A stretch of 64,000 bases of DNA, taken from contig JANQMT010000078.1 in NCBI GenBank assembly GCA_028279945.1, positions 113,029-177,028 of the forward strand. The letters run 5' to 3'. The DNA comes from JAKSCF01 sp028279945. GTDB taxonomy: Bacteria; Bacillota; Clostridia; Peptostreptococcales; JAAYPU01. Of the stretch, positions 15,848 to 23,946 are shown piece by piece (within the stretch, counting starts at the first letter, position 1; every line of letters starts with the position of its first letter). The position numbers and the translations under genes are program-made. A model generated the notes under the pieces. It worked only from the letters and a program-made list of their open reading frames with translations. It was not told the DNA's origin and did not search any database.

Positions 15848-16495
15848 TCAGCTCAAATCGTTGAGTGCTGTCGTGTGGATTTCCAAAAATCTTGAATAAT
15901 CTTTAACAAAATCAGGAAATTCATAAACCATTGTTGATGCTTCAACCGCTTCCCTTTGTATTTGTGACGGTGATGTCATAGGAAATAATCCAATAGCGTA
16001 GTTCTTGGCAGCAACTAAGAACATGCGCAGAGTTTTCGCGTCCCATTTTGGGAATGCTTTTCGGACAATATTGAAACATTTTGACGTTTCTATAAACCAA
16101 TCATCCTTGAATTTCACAAGCCTATCCAATGGTACATTCCTTTCAAGTATAGCAAAGAGCAGTGTCATCAGCTTCAGCAGCCGTATATGTCTGAAAGTGA
16201 TGTTGGCCCATGTTTCTGAAAAACCCTTAATATCCCCTGACATATTATCATTAATGTTGTCTTCAAGGTCTTTAATCCAGTCCCTGACTTCATCCAGAAT
16301 AACCAACATAAAGATTTCCTCTTTCGATGTTATATATTTGTATAAATTTCCTCTGGTGAAAGCAGTCTCATTGGCAATCAGCGCCAAGGTAATCTCATGA
16401 TACTGCATGGTATCGAACAATTTGGTTGCACCATCTTTTATCTGCTGTATTCTAATTTTTCGCTGTTCATCATTTCGAACGCGGTCAAATTCCAT
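15848..16495 (-). CDS. TetR-family regulator
   Basis: A 215-residue TetR protein. The helix-turn-helix is in LFDTMQYHEITLALIANETA followed by FTRGNLYKYITSKEEIFML. The C-terminal domain is long and helical, ending in YSRFLEIHTTALNDLS. Strong AAGGAG ribosome site. The gene is divergent from the LysM-hydrolase gene, and the shared 250-base gap holds two AACGTNACGTT-type operators (16531-16541 and inside the 36-bp palindrome at 16636-16671), one next to each gene. It probably represses itself, the hydrolase gene, and perhaps the aldo-keto reductase downstream. Confidence 0.9.
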   Translation of the reverse strand: MEFDRVRNDEQRKIRIQQIKDGATKLFDTMQYHEITLALIANETAFTRGNLYKYITSKEEIFMLVILDEVRDWIKDLEDNINDNMSGDIKGFSETWANITFRHIRLLKLMTLLFAILERNVPLDRLVKFKDDWFIETSKCFNIVRKAFPKWDAKTLRMFLVAAKNYAIGLFPMTSPSQIQREAVEASTMVYEFPDFVKDYSRFLEIHTTALNDLS

Positions 16496-16530
16496 AAAAT
16501 CATCTCCTTAACTGTTAATTTATAACTAGT

Positions 16531-16541
16531 AACGTGACGTT
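16531..16541. promoter_or_regulatory. TetR operator, gene-proximal copy
   Basis: AACGTGACGTT, a perfect 11-base palindrome around a central base, 35 bases upstream of the TetR start. The same AACGTNACGTT unit occurs twice, overlapping, in the 36-bp palindrome 100 bases away. Confidence 0.65.
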
Positions 16542-16635
16542 TCCAAGTATTATATCAGGAAAACCGGGACTTTGCCACTCTAGTTTAAAAACTACACATA
16601 AACTCCTTGCATTAAAGGCAATAATTTTGTATCAT

Positions 16636-16671
16636 AATATTAAATAACGTAACGTTACGTTATTTAATATT
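16636..16671. promoter_or_regulatory. 36-bp perfect palindrome, probable TetR operator
   Basis: Each 18-bp arm reads AATATTAAATAACGTAAC and its exact complement, with no spacer and no mismatch. The centre holds two overlapping AACGTNACGTT units, the same motif as at 16531. It is upstream of the LysM-hydrolase gene and faces the TetR gene. Confidence 0.9.
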
Positions 16672-16736
16672 GCTCTAAGTACATCACTTACATACTGTTT
16701 TTATTGAATTTTGTGCTTTGGGTGAAAGTGAAAGGA

Positions 16737-17945
16737 ATGAATTCAATTATGAAAAGAGTATCCTCATTGATTTTAGCATTTGTTTTGGTTATCAGCAGCA
16801 CATTCGTTGTTATGGCTCAGAAAACCTATACGGTTCAAGACGGTGACGAACTGTGGCGCATTGCCAGAGACAATGGTATCACCATGGAGGAAATCATCCG
16901 TTGGAATAACATTGACAACCCGGATTTAATCTACAGCGCACAGGTACTGAATGTATCCCAGGGGGACGAGACGGCATCCGAATCACCACTTAAGCATGGC
17001 TTTTGTGAAGACATATCATTGAAAGCAGGCAAAAACGAGGTGATGTTCTTCAGTGAAGGCGAGAAGGTCGCAGCATTCATCTTTACTCCGGAGAATTATT
17101 CTGCAGACAGTGTCTATCCTGCACTGGTCGTAACACCACCGGTCAGCGGGGTCAAAGAGCAGACAGCAGGTATTTATGCAGAAAAGCTCAGTAAAGAAGG
17201 TTTCATCACTCTTGTTTTCGATCCAAGAGGCTTTGGTGAAAGCGAAGGCCGTAAGCTGCTTCTCAATGCCTATAATATTTCTGATGACATACGCAATGCT
17301 GTCAACCTTCTGGAATCCCTTGAACAGGTAGACGCCAACAACCTATTCAATATAGGCATCTGTGCCGGTGCAGGCTTTTCTGCATTTGAAACAGCTTATG
17401 ACAGCAGAATCAACGCCCTTGCCATAATCAGCCCATTTTTGACAGGCCAACAAGATCAGATCAATTCCGTAGGCAATACCGCTAACTTAAGGACCTATAT
17501 TATGCCTTATGCAGAACCGGCTAACCTGAATTATTTTAAGACCGGTGAAGAAATGATCGCCCAACTTGTTCCAACAACAAAAGAAGAAGCAGATGCGGTA
17601 AATGCAAGACCGATTATCCGAGGTATGATGACATACTATTTGCCAGGTATGCCAGGAGATGTGCCAAACTGGAAAAACGGCTTAGATCTACAATCTTTCA
17701 ACTACGTCCTCAGCTTCTCCATCTATGATCATGCCAAGATGTTCGATGCCGTACCGGTATTCATGGTTTATGGCGATGAAGCCGTTTCAACTCCTGGTGC
17801 CCTTGAATTCTATAATCAGCTCAATGGAGAAAAGGACAAACTTGAGTTTAAAGGTGCCGGCCATTTCGATCTATACTGGATGCCTGAATATGTCGATCCA
17901 GCAGTAGATGCTATTGCAGAATACTTTAGCGAACATATGGAATAG
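16737..17945 (+). CDS. Secreted LysM protein with alpha/beta-hydrolase domain
   Basis: Signal peptide (MKRVSSLILAFVLVISSTFV, cleaved near VMA-QK), one LysM peptidoglycan-binding repeat (YTVQDGDELWRIARDNGI to IYSAQVLNV), then an alpha/beta-hydrolase of the dienelactone-hydrolase/DUF4352-free X-Pro type (LVFDPRGFGESEGRK, nucleophile region IGICAGAGFSAFE with Cys in place of the usual Ser, acid in VFMVYGDEA, His in GAGHFDLYW). The G-x-C-x-G elbow is notable. ATG at 16737 or 16749 may be the start; AAAGGA precedes the second by 12 bases. It is a monocistron with a strong terminator and is under the palindromic TetR operator. Confidence 0.85.
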   Translation: MNSIMKRVSSLILAFVLVISSTFVVMAQKTYTVQDGDELWRIARDNGITMEEIIRWNNIDNPDLIYSAQVLNVSQGDETASESPLKHGFCEDISLKAGKNEVMFFSEGEKVAAFIFTPENYSADSVYPALVVTPPVSGVKEQTAGIYAEKLSKEGFITLVFDPRGFGESEGRKLLLNAYNISDDIRNAVNLLESLEQVDANNLFNIGICAGAGFSAFETAYDSRINALAIISPFLTGQQDQINSVGNTANLRTYIMPYAEPANLNYFKTGEEMIAQLVPTTKEEADAVNARPIIRGMMTYYLPGMPGDVPNWKNGLDLQSFNYVLSFSIYDHAKMFDAVPVFMVYGDEAVSTPGALEFYNQLNGEKDKLEFKGAGHFDLYWMPEYVDPAVDAIAEYFSEHME

Positions 17946-17982
17946 TTATAAAATGAACGTCTTAGACCCTTTTATCTTCAAT

Positions 17983-18019
17983 AAAACCCGAAATTCAAAC
18001 TTAAGAATTTCGGGTTTTT
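17983..18019. terminator. Bidirectional intrinsic terminator
   Basis: AAAACCCGAAATTC and GAATTTCGGGTTTT pair over 14 bp around an 8-base loop, with T run on the plus strand and A run on the other side. It ends the hydrolase gene and, from the other strand, the sigma/anti-sigma unit. Confidence 0.92.
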
Positions 18020-18113
18020 AACCAACTAGCGGGTCTTTTAATTTAATCAGTGTATCATAGTCAATTGCATAAAAATTTAATCCAAAATGAATGGTCACTC
18101 TTGTTTTATACAT
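18018..18113 (-). CDS. Possible small protein, 31 aa, after the anti-sigma gene
   Basis: Minus-strand ORF beginning MYKTRVTIHFGLNFYAIDYD and ending DPLVG, 37 bases after the anti-sigma stop. A GGGG stretch lies 11 bases before the ATG. Its stop overlaps the bidirectional terminator. Composition looks coding, but length is short and no family was recognised; it could be a remnant of a longer gene. Confidence 0.3.
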   Translation of the reverse strand: MYKTRVTIHFGLNFYAIDYDTLIKLKDPLVG

Positions 18114-18150
18114 CTATCTTTAAGCCCCAGATTTAGCTCCTAATAAGTAA

Positions 18151-18759
18151 TTATTGTAAGCTCAATTCTTCTACAATTTCTTTTAGGTAGATCGTTTTCG
18201 TTTTATCTTTAAACTGTAATATCAGGTAATCATCGTTATCAAATCCGCCCATCTTTTTGATACCATAAGAATATTGATTTGGATGCTTTCCTCTATCATC
18301 CAAAACACTGCTGAAACATTCAGTGAACTTAATAGTATATTCCGAACCCTTAGAATCAGTCCACTTAAAATCAGTCCAAGCATTGAGCACTCTGCCATTT
18401 GTCAGCTCAAACTCAAATTGAAGCTTACCATTTTTATAAGTATATTCCATATTCATATCATCGGAATTGACTTTCCATCCAAATCCAAAGAAAAAGAGAT
18501 AAGCTCCTACTGCCAAAGCACATACTGTCAATGTTATGAGCACTGCATGTAAGATTTTTTTATTAAACTTTTTAAACGGCTTTATTTCTTCTTTATTATA
18601 CTCGCTATCTTCTACATTGACGTCAGCCTTCATTTGCTCTAAAAACGCCTGGCATTGTGAGCAGTCTTTGAGATGTTTTTCGATCTCAAAGTTGCTTTCA
18701 GCACTGGTCAAACCATCTATATAACTCGGTAATAAGTCTTTAATAATTTCACATTTCAT
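18151..18759 (-). CDS. Membrane anti-sigma factor with zinc-finger domain
   Basis: A 202-residue partner of the upstream ECF sigma factor. The N-terminal anti-sigma zinc finger is seen as CEIIKDLLPSYIDGL and HLKDCSQCQAFL (His-x3-Cys-x2-Cys). One membrane segment follows near residues 68-92 (ILHAVLITLTVCALAVGAYL). The C-terminal 110 residues are predicted extracytoplasmic and are not from a family I recognise; they should sense the signal. The ATG overlaps the sigma stop as ATGA, giving coupled translation and roughly equal amounts. Target regulon unknown. Confidence 0.92.
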   Translation of the reverse strand: MKCEIIKDLLPSYIDGLTSAESNFEIEKHLKDCSQCQAFLEQMKADVNVEDSEYNKEEIKPFKKFNKKILHAVLITLTVCALAVGAYLFFFGFGWKVNSDDMNMEYTYKNGKLQFEFELTNGRVLNAWTDFKWTDSKGSEYTIKFTECFSSVLDDRGKHPNQYSYGIKKMGGFDNDDYLILQFKDKTKTIYLKEIVEELSLQ

Positions 18760-19238
18760 CTCAATCTTCCTTTCATAATTTTTTGTTTTGCACGGTAAAA
18801 AGTTACTCTTGCCCAGTTTTCGTTTTTGTCAAATACTTCCCCAATTTCTCTAAATGAAAATGCACCCGTGATTCGCAAGAGAACCACCTCCTTTGCGGTT
18901 TCATCAAGAATATGTACGGCTTTGATAAGCTGCATCTTGTCCTCTATCAGACATAATTCTTCCTCGGGATTTAATTTTTCGGAAACAATATTGTCATCAA
19001 GCATAGATGTTGCTTTACGTTTTCTTGTATCAATTTCTTGATACCAAACGTGTTTTGCAATTTGGCAAAGCCACGTAGAAACTTTACATGTACCATCGTA
19101 TCGATGAGATGATTTTATTGCACGATAAAAAGTCTCCTGGGTGAGCTCTTCTGCAGTATCCTCATCATTACAAAGACTTATGATAAATTTAAAAACCATC
19201 TCCGCATATTCCTTATAAATATCATCTATGTCAAACAT
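18756..19238 (-). CDS. ECF-family RNA polymerase sigma factor
   Basis: A 160-residue ECF sigma factor. Region 2 is seen as YKEYAEMVFKFIISLCNDED followed by TAEELTQETFYRAIKS; region 4 as ILDETAKEVVLLRITGAFSF with helix-turn-helix SFREIGEVFDKNENWARVTF. Ribosome site AAGGAGGTG. It heads a two-gene unit with its anti-sigma factor (ATGA overlap). No promoter with a distinct ECF pattern could be identified in the 70 bases upstream. Confidence 0.95.
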   Translation of the reverse strand: MFDIDDIYKEYAEMVFKFIISLCNDEDTAEELTQETFYRAIKSSHRYDGTCKVSTWLCQIAKHVWYQEIDTRKRKATSMLDDNIVSEKLNPEEELCLIEDKMQLIKAVHILDETAKEVVLLRITGAFSFREIGEVFDKNENWARVTFYRAKQKIMKGRLR

Positions 19239-19308
19239 GCAATATCACCTCCTTCACAACATATATCCAATCAATCAGTATTTCGTTACAAAATTTTTTA
19301 AACTTTTT

Positions 19309-19340
19309 AAAAAGCTGTCTGCATCAGCAAACAGCTTTTT
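19309..19340 (-). terminator. Intrinsic terminator
   Basis: AAAAAGCTGT and ACAGCTTTTT pair over 10 bp around a 12-base loop. On the minus strand it ends the transcript coming from the opine dehydrogenase-like gene; the symmetric A/T runs let it work both ways. Confidence 0.85.
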
Positions 19341-19407
19341 AACCTTTGTGTGAAATCACCCTTTTATTTAATATACCATAGTTTTTAAAATTTTACATCA
19401 TCAAAAC

Positions 19408-19436
19408 CAAACAAAAAGAACCGTCCCTTTTATTTG
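19408..19436. repeat. REP-like element copy
   Basis: CAAACAAAAAGAACCGTCCC followed by TTTTATTTG, imperfect palindrome with the exact core. It ends seven bases beyond the stop codon of the opine dehydrogenase-like gene. Confidence 0.85.
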
Positions 19437-19443
19437 ATTCCTT

Positions 19444-20640
19444 TTAGTCAATAATTTGATCCACTTTACTAAAACCGTAAACTTCTGGCACGCCATATTT
19501 GAAAGGATTTTTTTTCATTTCTTCACTGATTACCAATTTTTCGTTTTCGATGATTCGATCATTCAAAAAATCCTGTGCCCATATCAGAACCTCATCCATA
19601 TGGGGTACCTTTAAATCAAGTTTTTGAGCAATCCATTTTGCTATGCATAAACCGTAATAGATGTCATCACGAAAAAAACGATGTTTTTTATCTATTACCC
19701 ATTTTCCGTTTTCTTCTACAACCGGTGTCTGAATGGCTCCCAAAGTTTTTGAATTTTGAAAAGTTTCTAATATTGTTTTATTAGATCTCAAATTTGTGGT
19801 ATTATCCAACAATAAATAATCCAACATGTAAGTAAACTTTTTCTCGGAAAACAATGTTTTAATTTTATTCCGAATCAATGAATAATCATCATCCAACGCT
19901 TGTAATATCTGAGCAGATTTTAGGGAGAAATCACGATAGAAATACGGAATGTTCTCTTTTTTGTTCCATACCCCTCCGCTTTCCAAAAAGAGTCCGTATA
20001 ACCGAGAAGTATGTATAATCTGATTATCCAATGACAGCGTTAAAGATATAAAATTGTTGGCTTGCCGAAAAGCACCTTGGTGAAACCATTGATGGACTAT
20101 TTTATCGAAAAGCACGTTGTCTAATTGTGGAAAATCATCAAAAGGAGATACTGCAGCAATATTAACCGGCTTTGCTCCGTAAACAATTCCCGATTTTCCA
20201 TATATTTTTGTCCGGGAAATCCAAGGAATCAACCCGAAAGCAAAAATGGTTATATTCTCTATTGAAAATTTTTGAATGATTTCTTCCACCATCCAATTAA
20301 ATCCAGCCTGGCCATATACAGTTCCTATATATCTCTTTTTTTCTCGATCAATATACGGGGCAATTTTGTGTAAAGCCTCGCGATATGAGTGTACCGGCAT
20401 GCATAATATGAGTATATCCGAATTAGGAATCACATCCTTTGGTCGATTGGATATTTTATGGATTCTACCGTGATAAGTATCTACCAATTCACCTGACGGT
20501 AAAGTATACTCCAGAGCAATAGTCTGTAACCATTCTTTTGGTCTACTGGTTAAAAGATTAACTTGTAGCTCTGTTTTGGATAATAGTGGTATTAATACGT
20601 GAGCACTATTTCCTCCACCGATGATTGTAACAGATTTCAT
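19444..20640 (-). CDS. Opine/octopine dehydrogenase-family protein
   Basis: A 398-residue NAD(P)-binding dehydrogenase. The dinucleotide motif is VTIIGGGNSAHVLIPLLSKT and the second half shows NQIIHTSRLYGLFLESGG, whose His fits the catalytic site of octopine/nopaline dehydrogenases. This family reductively condenses an amino acid with a 2-oxo acid; related proteins make opine metallophores (staphylopine type). No nicotianamine-synthase-like gene or dedicated transporter is beside it, so neither role is shown here. It stands alone between the REP element and a decayed region. Ribosome site GAGGGGAA. Substrates are unknown. Confidence 0.75.
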   Translation of the reverse strand: MKSVTIIGGGNSAHVLIPLLSKTELQVNLLTSRPKEWLQTIALEYTLPSGELVDTYHGRIHKISNRPKDVIPNSDILILCMPVHSYREALHKIAPYIDREKKRYIGTVYGQAGFNWMVEEIIQKFSIENITIFAFGLIPWISRTKIYGKSGIVYGAKPVNIAAVSPFDDFPQLDNVLFDKIVHQWFHQGAFRQANNFISLTLSLDNQIIHTSRLYGLFLESGGVWNKKENIPYFYRDFSLKSAQILQALDDDYSLIRNKIKTLFSEKKFTYMLDYLLLDNTTNLRSNKTILETFQNSKTLGAIQTPVVEENGKWVIDKKHRFFRDDIYYGLCIAKWIAQKLDLKVPHMDEVLIWAQDFLNDRIIENEKLVISEEMKKNPFKYGVPEVYGFSKVDQIID

Positions 20641-20920
20641 ATAAATTCCCCTCTTTCTTCAATTTTGATTCGAAACGGGTATTGATATTTTGGTCCTTTT
20701 ACAATAATCAAGTTAATGTATTGTTTTCGCCAGCAGGACCACATCAAGTTTTTCCGGTTTAACCTTATGATTCTGTCATTTTGTCAATCCTAACTCTAGT
20801 ATTCCCTTTTGTTCCTTTATTTAAAGATTTCAATAGCAGTTACAATAAATTCTCTTTTGTATACATCATTTTCTTAAGATAATCAAATCATTACTTTCAG
20901 GTTGAAAAGGAGATAATTAT
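20641..20920. other. Gene-free AT-rich stretch
   Basis: No ORF, RNA gene or repeat could be supported between the opine dehydrogenase-like start and the decayed ORF. Upstream control sequences for the dehydrogenase gene should be here, but no convincing promoter pair was found. Confidence 0.4.
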
Positions 20921-21037
20921 ATGCATATATAATAAAAAAATAGTAATAGTTGAACAGCACTTCAGGTATGTTTCAAGATTAGTGTAAAAAAAATTGATGT
21001 TGGATATGTAGTCAATTTAGAAGGACAAAGTTCATAG
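20921..21037 (+). pseudogene. Decayed small gene with two frameshifts
   Basis: An AAAAGGAG ribosome site precedes an ATG that stops after three codons. Shifting frame gives NKKIVIVEQHFRYVSRLV, then a stop, and a second shift at an eight-A run gives KKIDVGYVVNLEGQSS and a final stop. Both shifts lie at or near A runs. The segments read like one short protein of about 38 residues, broken. A 9-bp hairpin follows (21021-21051). Family unknown; chance similarity to coding sequence is possible. Confidence 0.35.
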
Positions 21038-21167
21038 AGCATTTTGTCCTTAATTGCATTATATCTTTAAATATGTCAATGTCAATAAAAACCAAAGTAT
21101 TGCGTTACACCGCAAACAAAAAAGAAACCATACTAACCTAATATTTTTGAATAGTATATGACTAAAT

Positions 21168-21196
21168 CAAACAAAAAGAACCTTCCCTGTTTTTTA
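21168..21196. repeat. REP-like element copy, diverged
   Basis: CAAACAAAAAGAACCTTCCC then TGTTTTTT; one core change (CTTCCC for CGTCCC). Lies in the same orientation as the copy at 21260, on the far side of the terminator hairpin. Confidence 0.75.
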
Positions 21197-21200
21197 AAAT

Positions 21201-21233
21201 TAAAAACCTATAAGATTATTTAAATCTTATAGG
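21201..21233 (-). terminator. Intrinsic terminator of the glyoxylate/dihydroxyacetone cluster
   Basis: CCTATAAGATT and AATCTTATAGG pair over 11 bp; on the minus strand the stem is followed by TTTTTAATTTT. It lies about 65 bases after the carboligase stop. Confidence 0.85.
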
Positions 21234-21259
21234 CTGGTTGATGCTGACGTCATCAAAAT

Positions 21260-21288
21260 CAAACAAAAAGTTCCGTCCCTTTTGTTTT
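21260..21288. repeat. REP-like element copy
   Basis: CAAACAAAAAGTTCCGTCCC then TTTTGTTTT, ten bases beyond the stop codon of the carboligase-like gene. The flank TGACGTCATCAAAAT resembles that of the copy at 19408. Confidence 0.85.
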
Positions 21289-21298
21289 AAGGGCTTTA

Positions 21299-22960
21299 TT
21301 AAAATTCCTTAACGCAATCTATGGCAGCGCCCATAGAACAATCTATGCTGGGGTCGCAAATAATGTCGACTACCGCAGGCTTTCCGCATTTACAGGCACG
21401 GTCCAGTGCTGCTTGAATTTCACTTGCTTCAAATACGCGTTCTGCATAACAAGCAAAGCCCTCAGCCACCTTTACATAGTCCATCATGTCGTGGTTTTCT
21501 TTCATTTCCACGCCATATTCATAACCGTAAGCATATTTTTGGTTTTGTCTAATAAGTCCTAAATAAGCGTTGTTAATAATCACGACTACTACCGGAATGT
21601 TATTCTTAGCGCAAACTGCAAGTTCTTGAACATGGAAGGTAAAGCCAAAATCACCCATAACAGCTACTGCTGTCTTCCCTGTAGATATGGCAGCACCAAA
21701 AGCAGAAGGAATATCATAACCTAAGGTTCCGGCTCCACCGGAAGCAAGATAATGATTTGGTTTATCTATATTCTGAAGTTGTCCCGACCATATTTGTGTA
21801 ATCCCGCAACCTGTTGTAAAAATAGTATCCTGACTAAAATATTCATTCATCTCACGAAAAACTCGATGGGGATGAATGGGCTTCGTATCATAATCAACCT
21901 TTCTGGCAAGCTCTTTACGCATCTGAGGAAGATTCTGGGCCATTTCGGTTTTCTCACGATGGGCATGACTTTGTAATTCTTCCATCAATGCCAAAACAGC
22001 ATTTTTTGCGTCTGATACAATTCCTAAATCTGCTGTAAAAATCTTGTTAATCTCTTTTGGATCTATATTAATGTGAATGAACTTACGGTTACCACGATAA
22101 ACGTTTATGTCACCTGTGTGGCGATCTGTAAAGCGACATCCAATTCCCAGAACCAAATCTGAATCCAAAAGCACCTTATTGCCAATAGGCTGACCCACCT
22201 GAATACCGGCATGACCTGCACAAAGTGGATGCTGAGATGGAATTCCTCCTTTAGCCATGTAAGTGGTAATCACAGGTGTATTAAGCGCTTCGGCAAGTTT
22301 CACACAGTCAGATGCAGCGCCTGAAAGAATTGCACCGCCACCCATAATCATTACGGGGTTATCCGCCTGCATCATCATCTCAACAGCCTTTTTAATGTCT
22401 TCTGACTTAGGCGTAGGAACGTCAAAGGTTTGTGGCTTATACAGCTCTGGATCAAATTCGATTTCAGTGTTTTGAATGTCCAAAGGCAGGTCAATTACAA
22501 TGACGCCGGGCTTCCCTTCTCTTGCTAATTTAAAAGCCTCACCAAAAATTTCTACTACTTTTTCGGGTTCGGTAATACAGTATGTCTTTTTTGCAACAGG
22601 CTCACAAATTTTTGCAATATCTACGCATTGAAATGCATCCTTTCCAAGCTGTGCTCTTACAGCCTGACCTGTAATTGCTATTAGAGGCATACAGTCAATG
22701 TTTGAAGTGTAAACACCTGTAACAAAATTGGTTGCTCCAGGACCTGATGTGCATAGTGCTACGGCCATTTTACCGCTGGCTCTGTAATATCCGCTTGCCG
22801 CATGCACACATGCCTCTTCGTGGCGATGGGTATAATGCTTAATTTTATCCGACTTGGAAAGCGCCTGATACAGTCCGTTGATTCCTGCCCCGGGAATCCC
22901 AAAAGCATCTGTTATACCTTCTTTTTCTAATATCTCAATAATAATTTCTGATATTTTCAT
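21299..22960 (-). CDS. gcl: Glyoxylate carboligase-like ThDP enzyme with canonical active-site Glu
   Basis: A 553-residue thiamine diphosphate enzyme. The ThDP motif is GDFGFTFHVQELA ending in VVIINNAYLGLIRQNQ, and the blocks CRFTDRHTGDINVYRG, FTADLGIVSDAKNAV and the end SMGAAIDCVKEF match glyoxylate carboligase more than acetolactate synthase. E. coli Gcl is known for having Val51 where other ThDP enzymes have Glu; this protein has Glu48 in RHEEACVHAASGY at that place. It may still join two glyoxylates to tartronate semialdehyde, or act on another 2-oxo acid. The ATG at 22960 has AAGGAG upstream; an upstream in-frame start is not supported. It is the last gene of an eight-gene cluster. Confidence 0.83.
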   Translation of the reverse strand: MKISEIIIEILEKEGITDAFGIPGAGINGLYQALSKSDKIKHYTHRHEEACVHAASGYYRASGKMAVALCTSGPGATNFVTGVYTSNIDCMPLIAITGQAVRAQLGKDAFQCVDIAKICEPVAKKTYCITEPEKVVEIFGEAFKLAREGKPGVIVIDLPLDIQNTEIEFDPELYKPQTFDVPTPKSEDIKKAVEMMMQADNPVMIMGGGAILSGAASDCVKLAEALNTPVITTYMAKGGIPSQHPLCAGHAGIQVGQPIGNKVLLDSDLVLGIGCRFTDRHTGDINVYRGNRKFIHINIDPKEINKIFTADLGIVSDAKNAVLALMEELQSHAHREKTEMAQNLPQMRKELARKVDYDTKPIHPHRVFREMNEYFSQDTIFTTGCGITQIWSGQLQNIDKPNHYLASGGAGTLGYDIPSAFGAAISTGKTAVAVMGDFGFTFHVQELAVCAKNNIPVVVVIINNAYLGLIRQNQKYAYGYEYGVEMKENHDMMDYVKVAEGFACYAERVFEASEIQAALDRACKCGKPAVVDIICDPSIDCSMGAAIDCVKEF

Positions 22961-23014
22961 TTTTTTCTCCTTACAAAATATATTTAGGCTTTTAAATGGC
23001 AAACCTATTGAATT

Positions 23015-23929
23015 TTATACTGCATTTATGTTTGCCCATGCTTCATTTAGTGTTCTTTTTGCATTGGCAATAACAATATCACTGTCTTCATCCTTCCAAG
23101 GTTTTACTTCAAAGCTGACTACAGGTCTTTTACCTTTTTTTAAATATCCTATTTTAAACAGTCCTTCCAAAAACTCAGTAAGCTGCTCTACATCATTTTC
23201 TCCATTTGGAAATCCAAATCTTGGGTGTGTATCGCCATACCCTTCCATATCCTTGTCTTTTATTACCGTATTGCCTATGTGAACATGTACAATATAGTCT
23301 TTTATTGGCTCTAAAGCTTCTGCCACGGTTTCATAGTACATAGGGATATGACTCAAATCCACCATCAGTCCAAAATTGTCATAATCTATAAGAATATCTT
23401 CAGCAAATCTCTTTGCTAAGCTGGTTGGACCAATTAAGCTTTTCTTATCAATATCATAGTCAAATATTTCTAAAACTACATTCATATTCTTTTTCTTAGA
23501 ATATTCGCACAGTTCTCTTGTTGATTTCAAAAGAGCCTGATAATAATCTTCTTTATTGTGCTCTTCATATTTACCACTTAAAAATGCAATCCCCTGAGCC
23601 CCTAATTCTTTTGCTTCATCAACTGCTTCCAGCAAAGTTTTTACAGCTTGTGTTCTTTTTTCTGTATCAAGATCATTAATATTCATTCCGGTTGTCAGCA
23701 ATCTCGGTTGTGCACCATAGCATACTTTTATCTTACTTGACTGGAGCATATCAGAAACTTTTTGGCGTGTTTTCTCGTCTTTTATCCAGCTGACTTCTAT
23801 GGTATCAAAATAATCATCAACAGCAATTTTTTTTACTGTCTCACAGATAGGTCCTTCCCCTTTAATAACGGAAGGATAAGCCATAAAGTGAACAATCCCT
23901 ACTTTCATATAGTCTTTTAAATTTCCCAT
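23015..23929 (-). CDS. TIM-barrel sugar isomerase/epimerase, hydroxypyruvate isomerase-like
   Basis: A 304-residue AP-endonuclease-2-type TIM barrel. Metal ligands can be read as Glu in MNVVLEIFDYD, Asp and His in LMVDLSHIPMYYE, His in IVHVHIGNTV and Glu in VVSFEVKPW. Related proteins isomerise ketoses, inosose or hydroxypyruvate/tartronate semialdehyde. Placed between the carboligase and the 2-hydroxyacid dehydrogenase, interconversion of tartronate semialdehyde and hydroxypyruvate is the simplest role, but sequence alone does not show it. Ribosome site AAAAGGAGG. Spacing is 17 bases to the dehydrogenase and about 54 to the carboligase. Confidence 0.8.
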   Translation of the reverse strand: MGNLKDYMKVGIVHFMAYPSVIKGEGPICETVKKIAVDDYFDTIEVSWIKDEKTRQKVSDMLQSSKIKVCYGAQPRLLTTGMNINDLDTEKRTQAVKTLLEAVDEAKELGAQGIAFLSGKYEEHNKEDYYQALLKSTRELCEYSKKKNMNVVLEIFDYDIDKKSLIGPTSLAKRFAEDILIDYDNFGLMVDLSHIPMYYETVAEALEPIKDYIVHVHIGNTVIKDKDMEGYGDTHPRFGFPNGENDVEQLTEFLEGLFKIGYLKKGKRPVVSFEVKPWKDEDSDIVIANAKRTLNEAWANINAV

Positions 23930-23946
23930 TTATATTGCCTCCTTTT

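Noticed and set aside
21021..21051. 9-bp hairpin AAGGACAAA/TTTGTCCTT as a terminator
   Set aside because: No T run on either strand; not annotated as a terminator.
21299..22960. Acetolactate synthase large subunit (ilvB) or the inositol enzyme IolD
   Set aside because: The RHTG, NAYLGLIRQ and SMGAAIDCVKEF blocks match glyoxylate carboligase; no small subunit and no iol neighbours.
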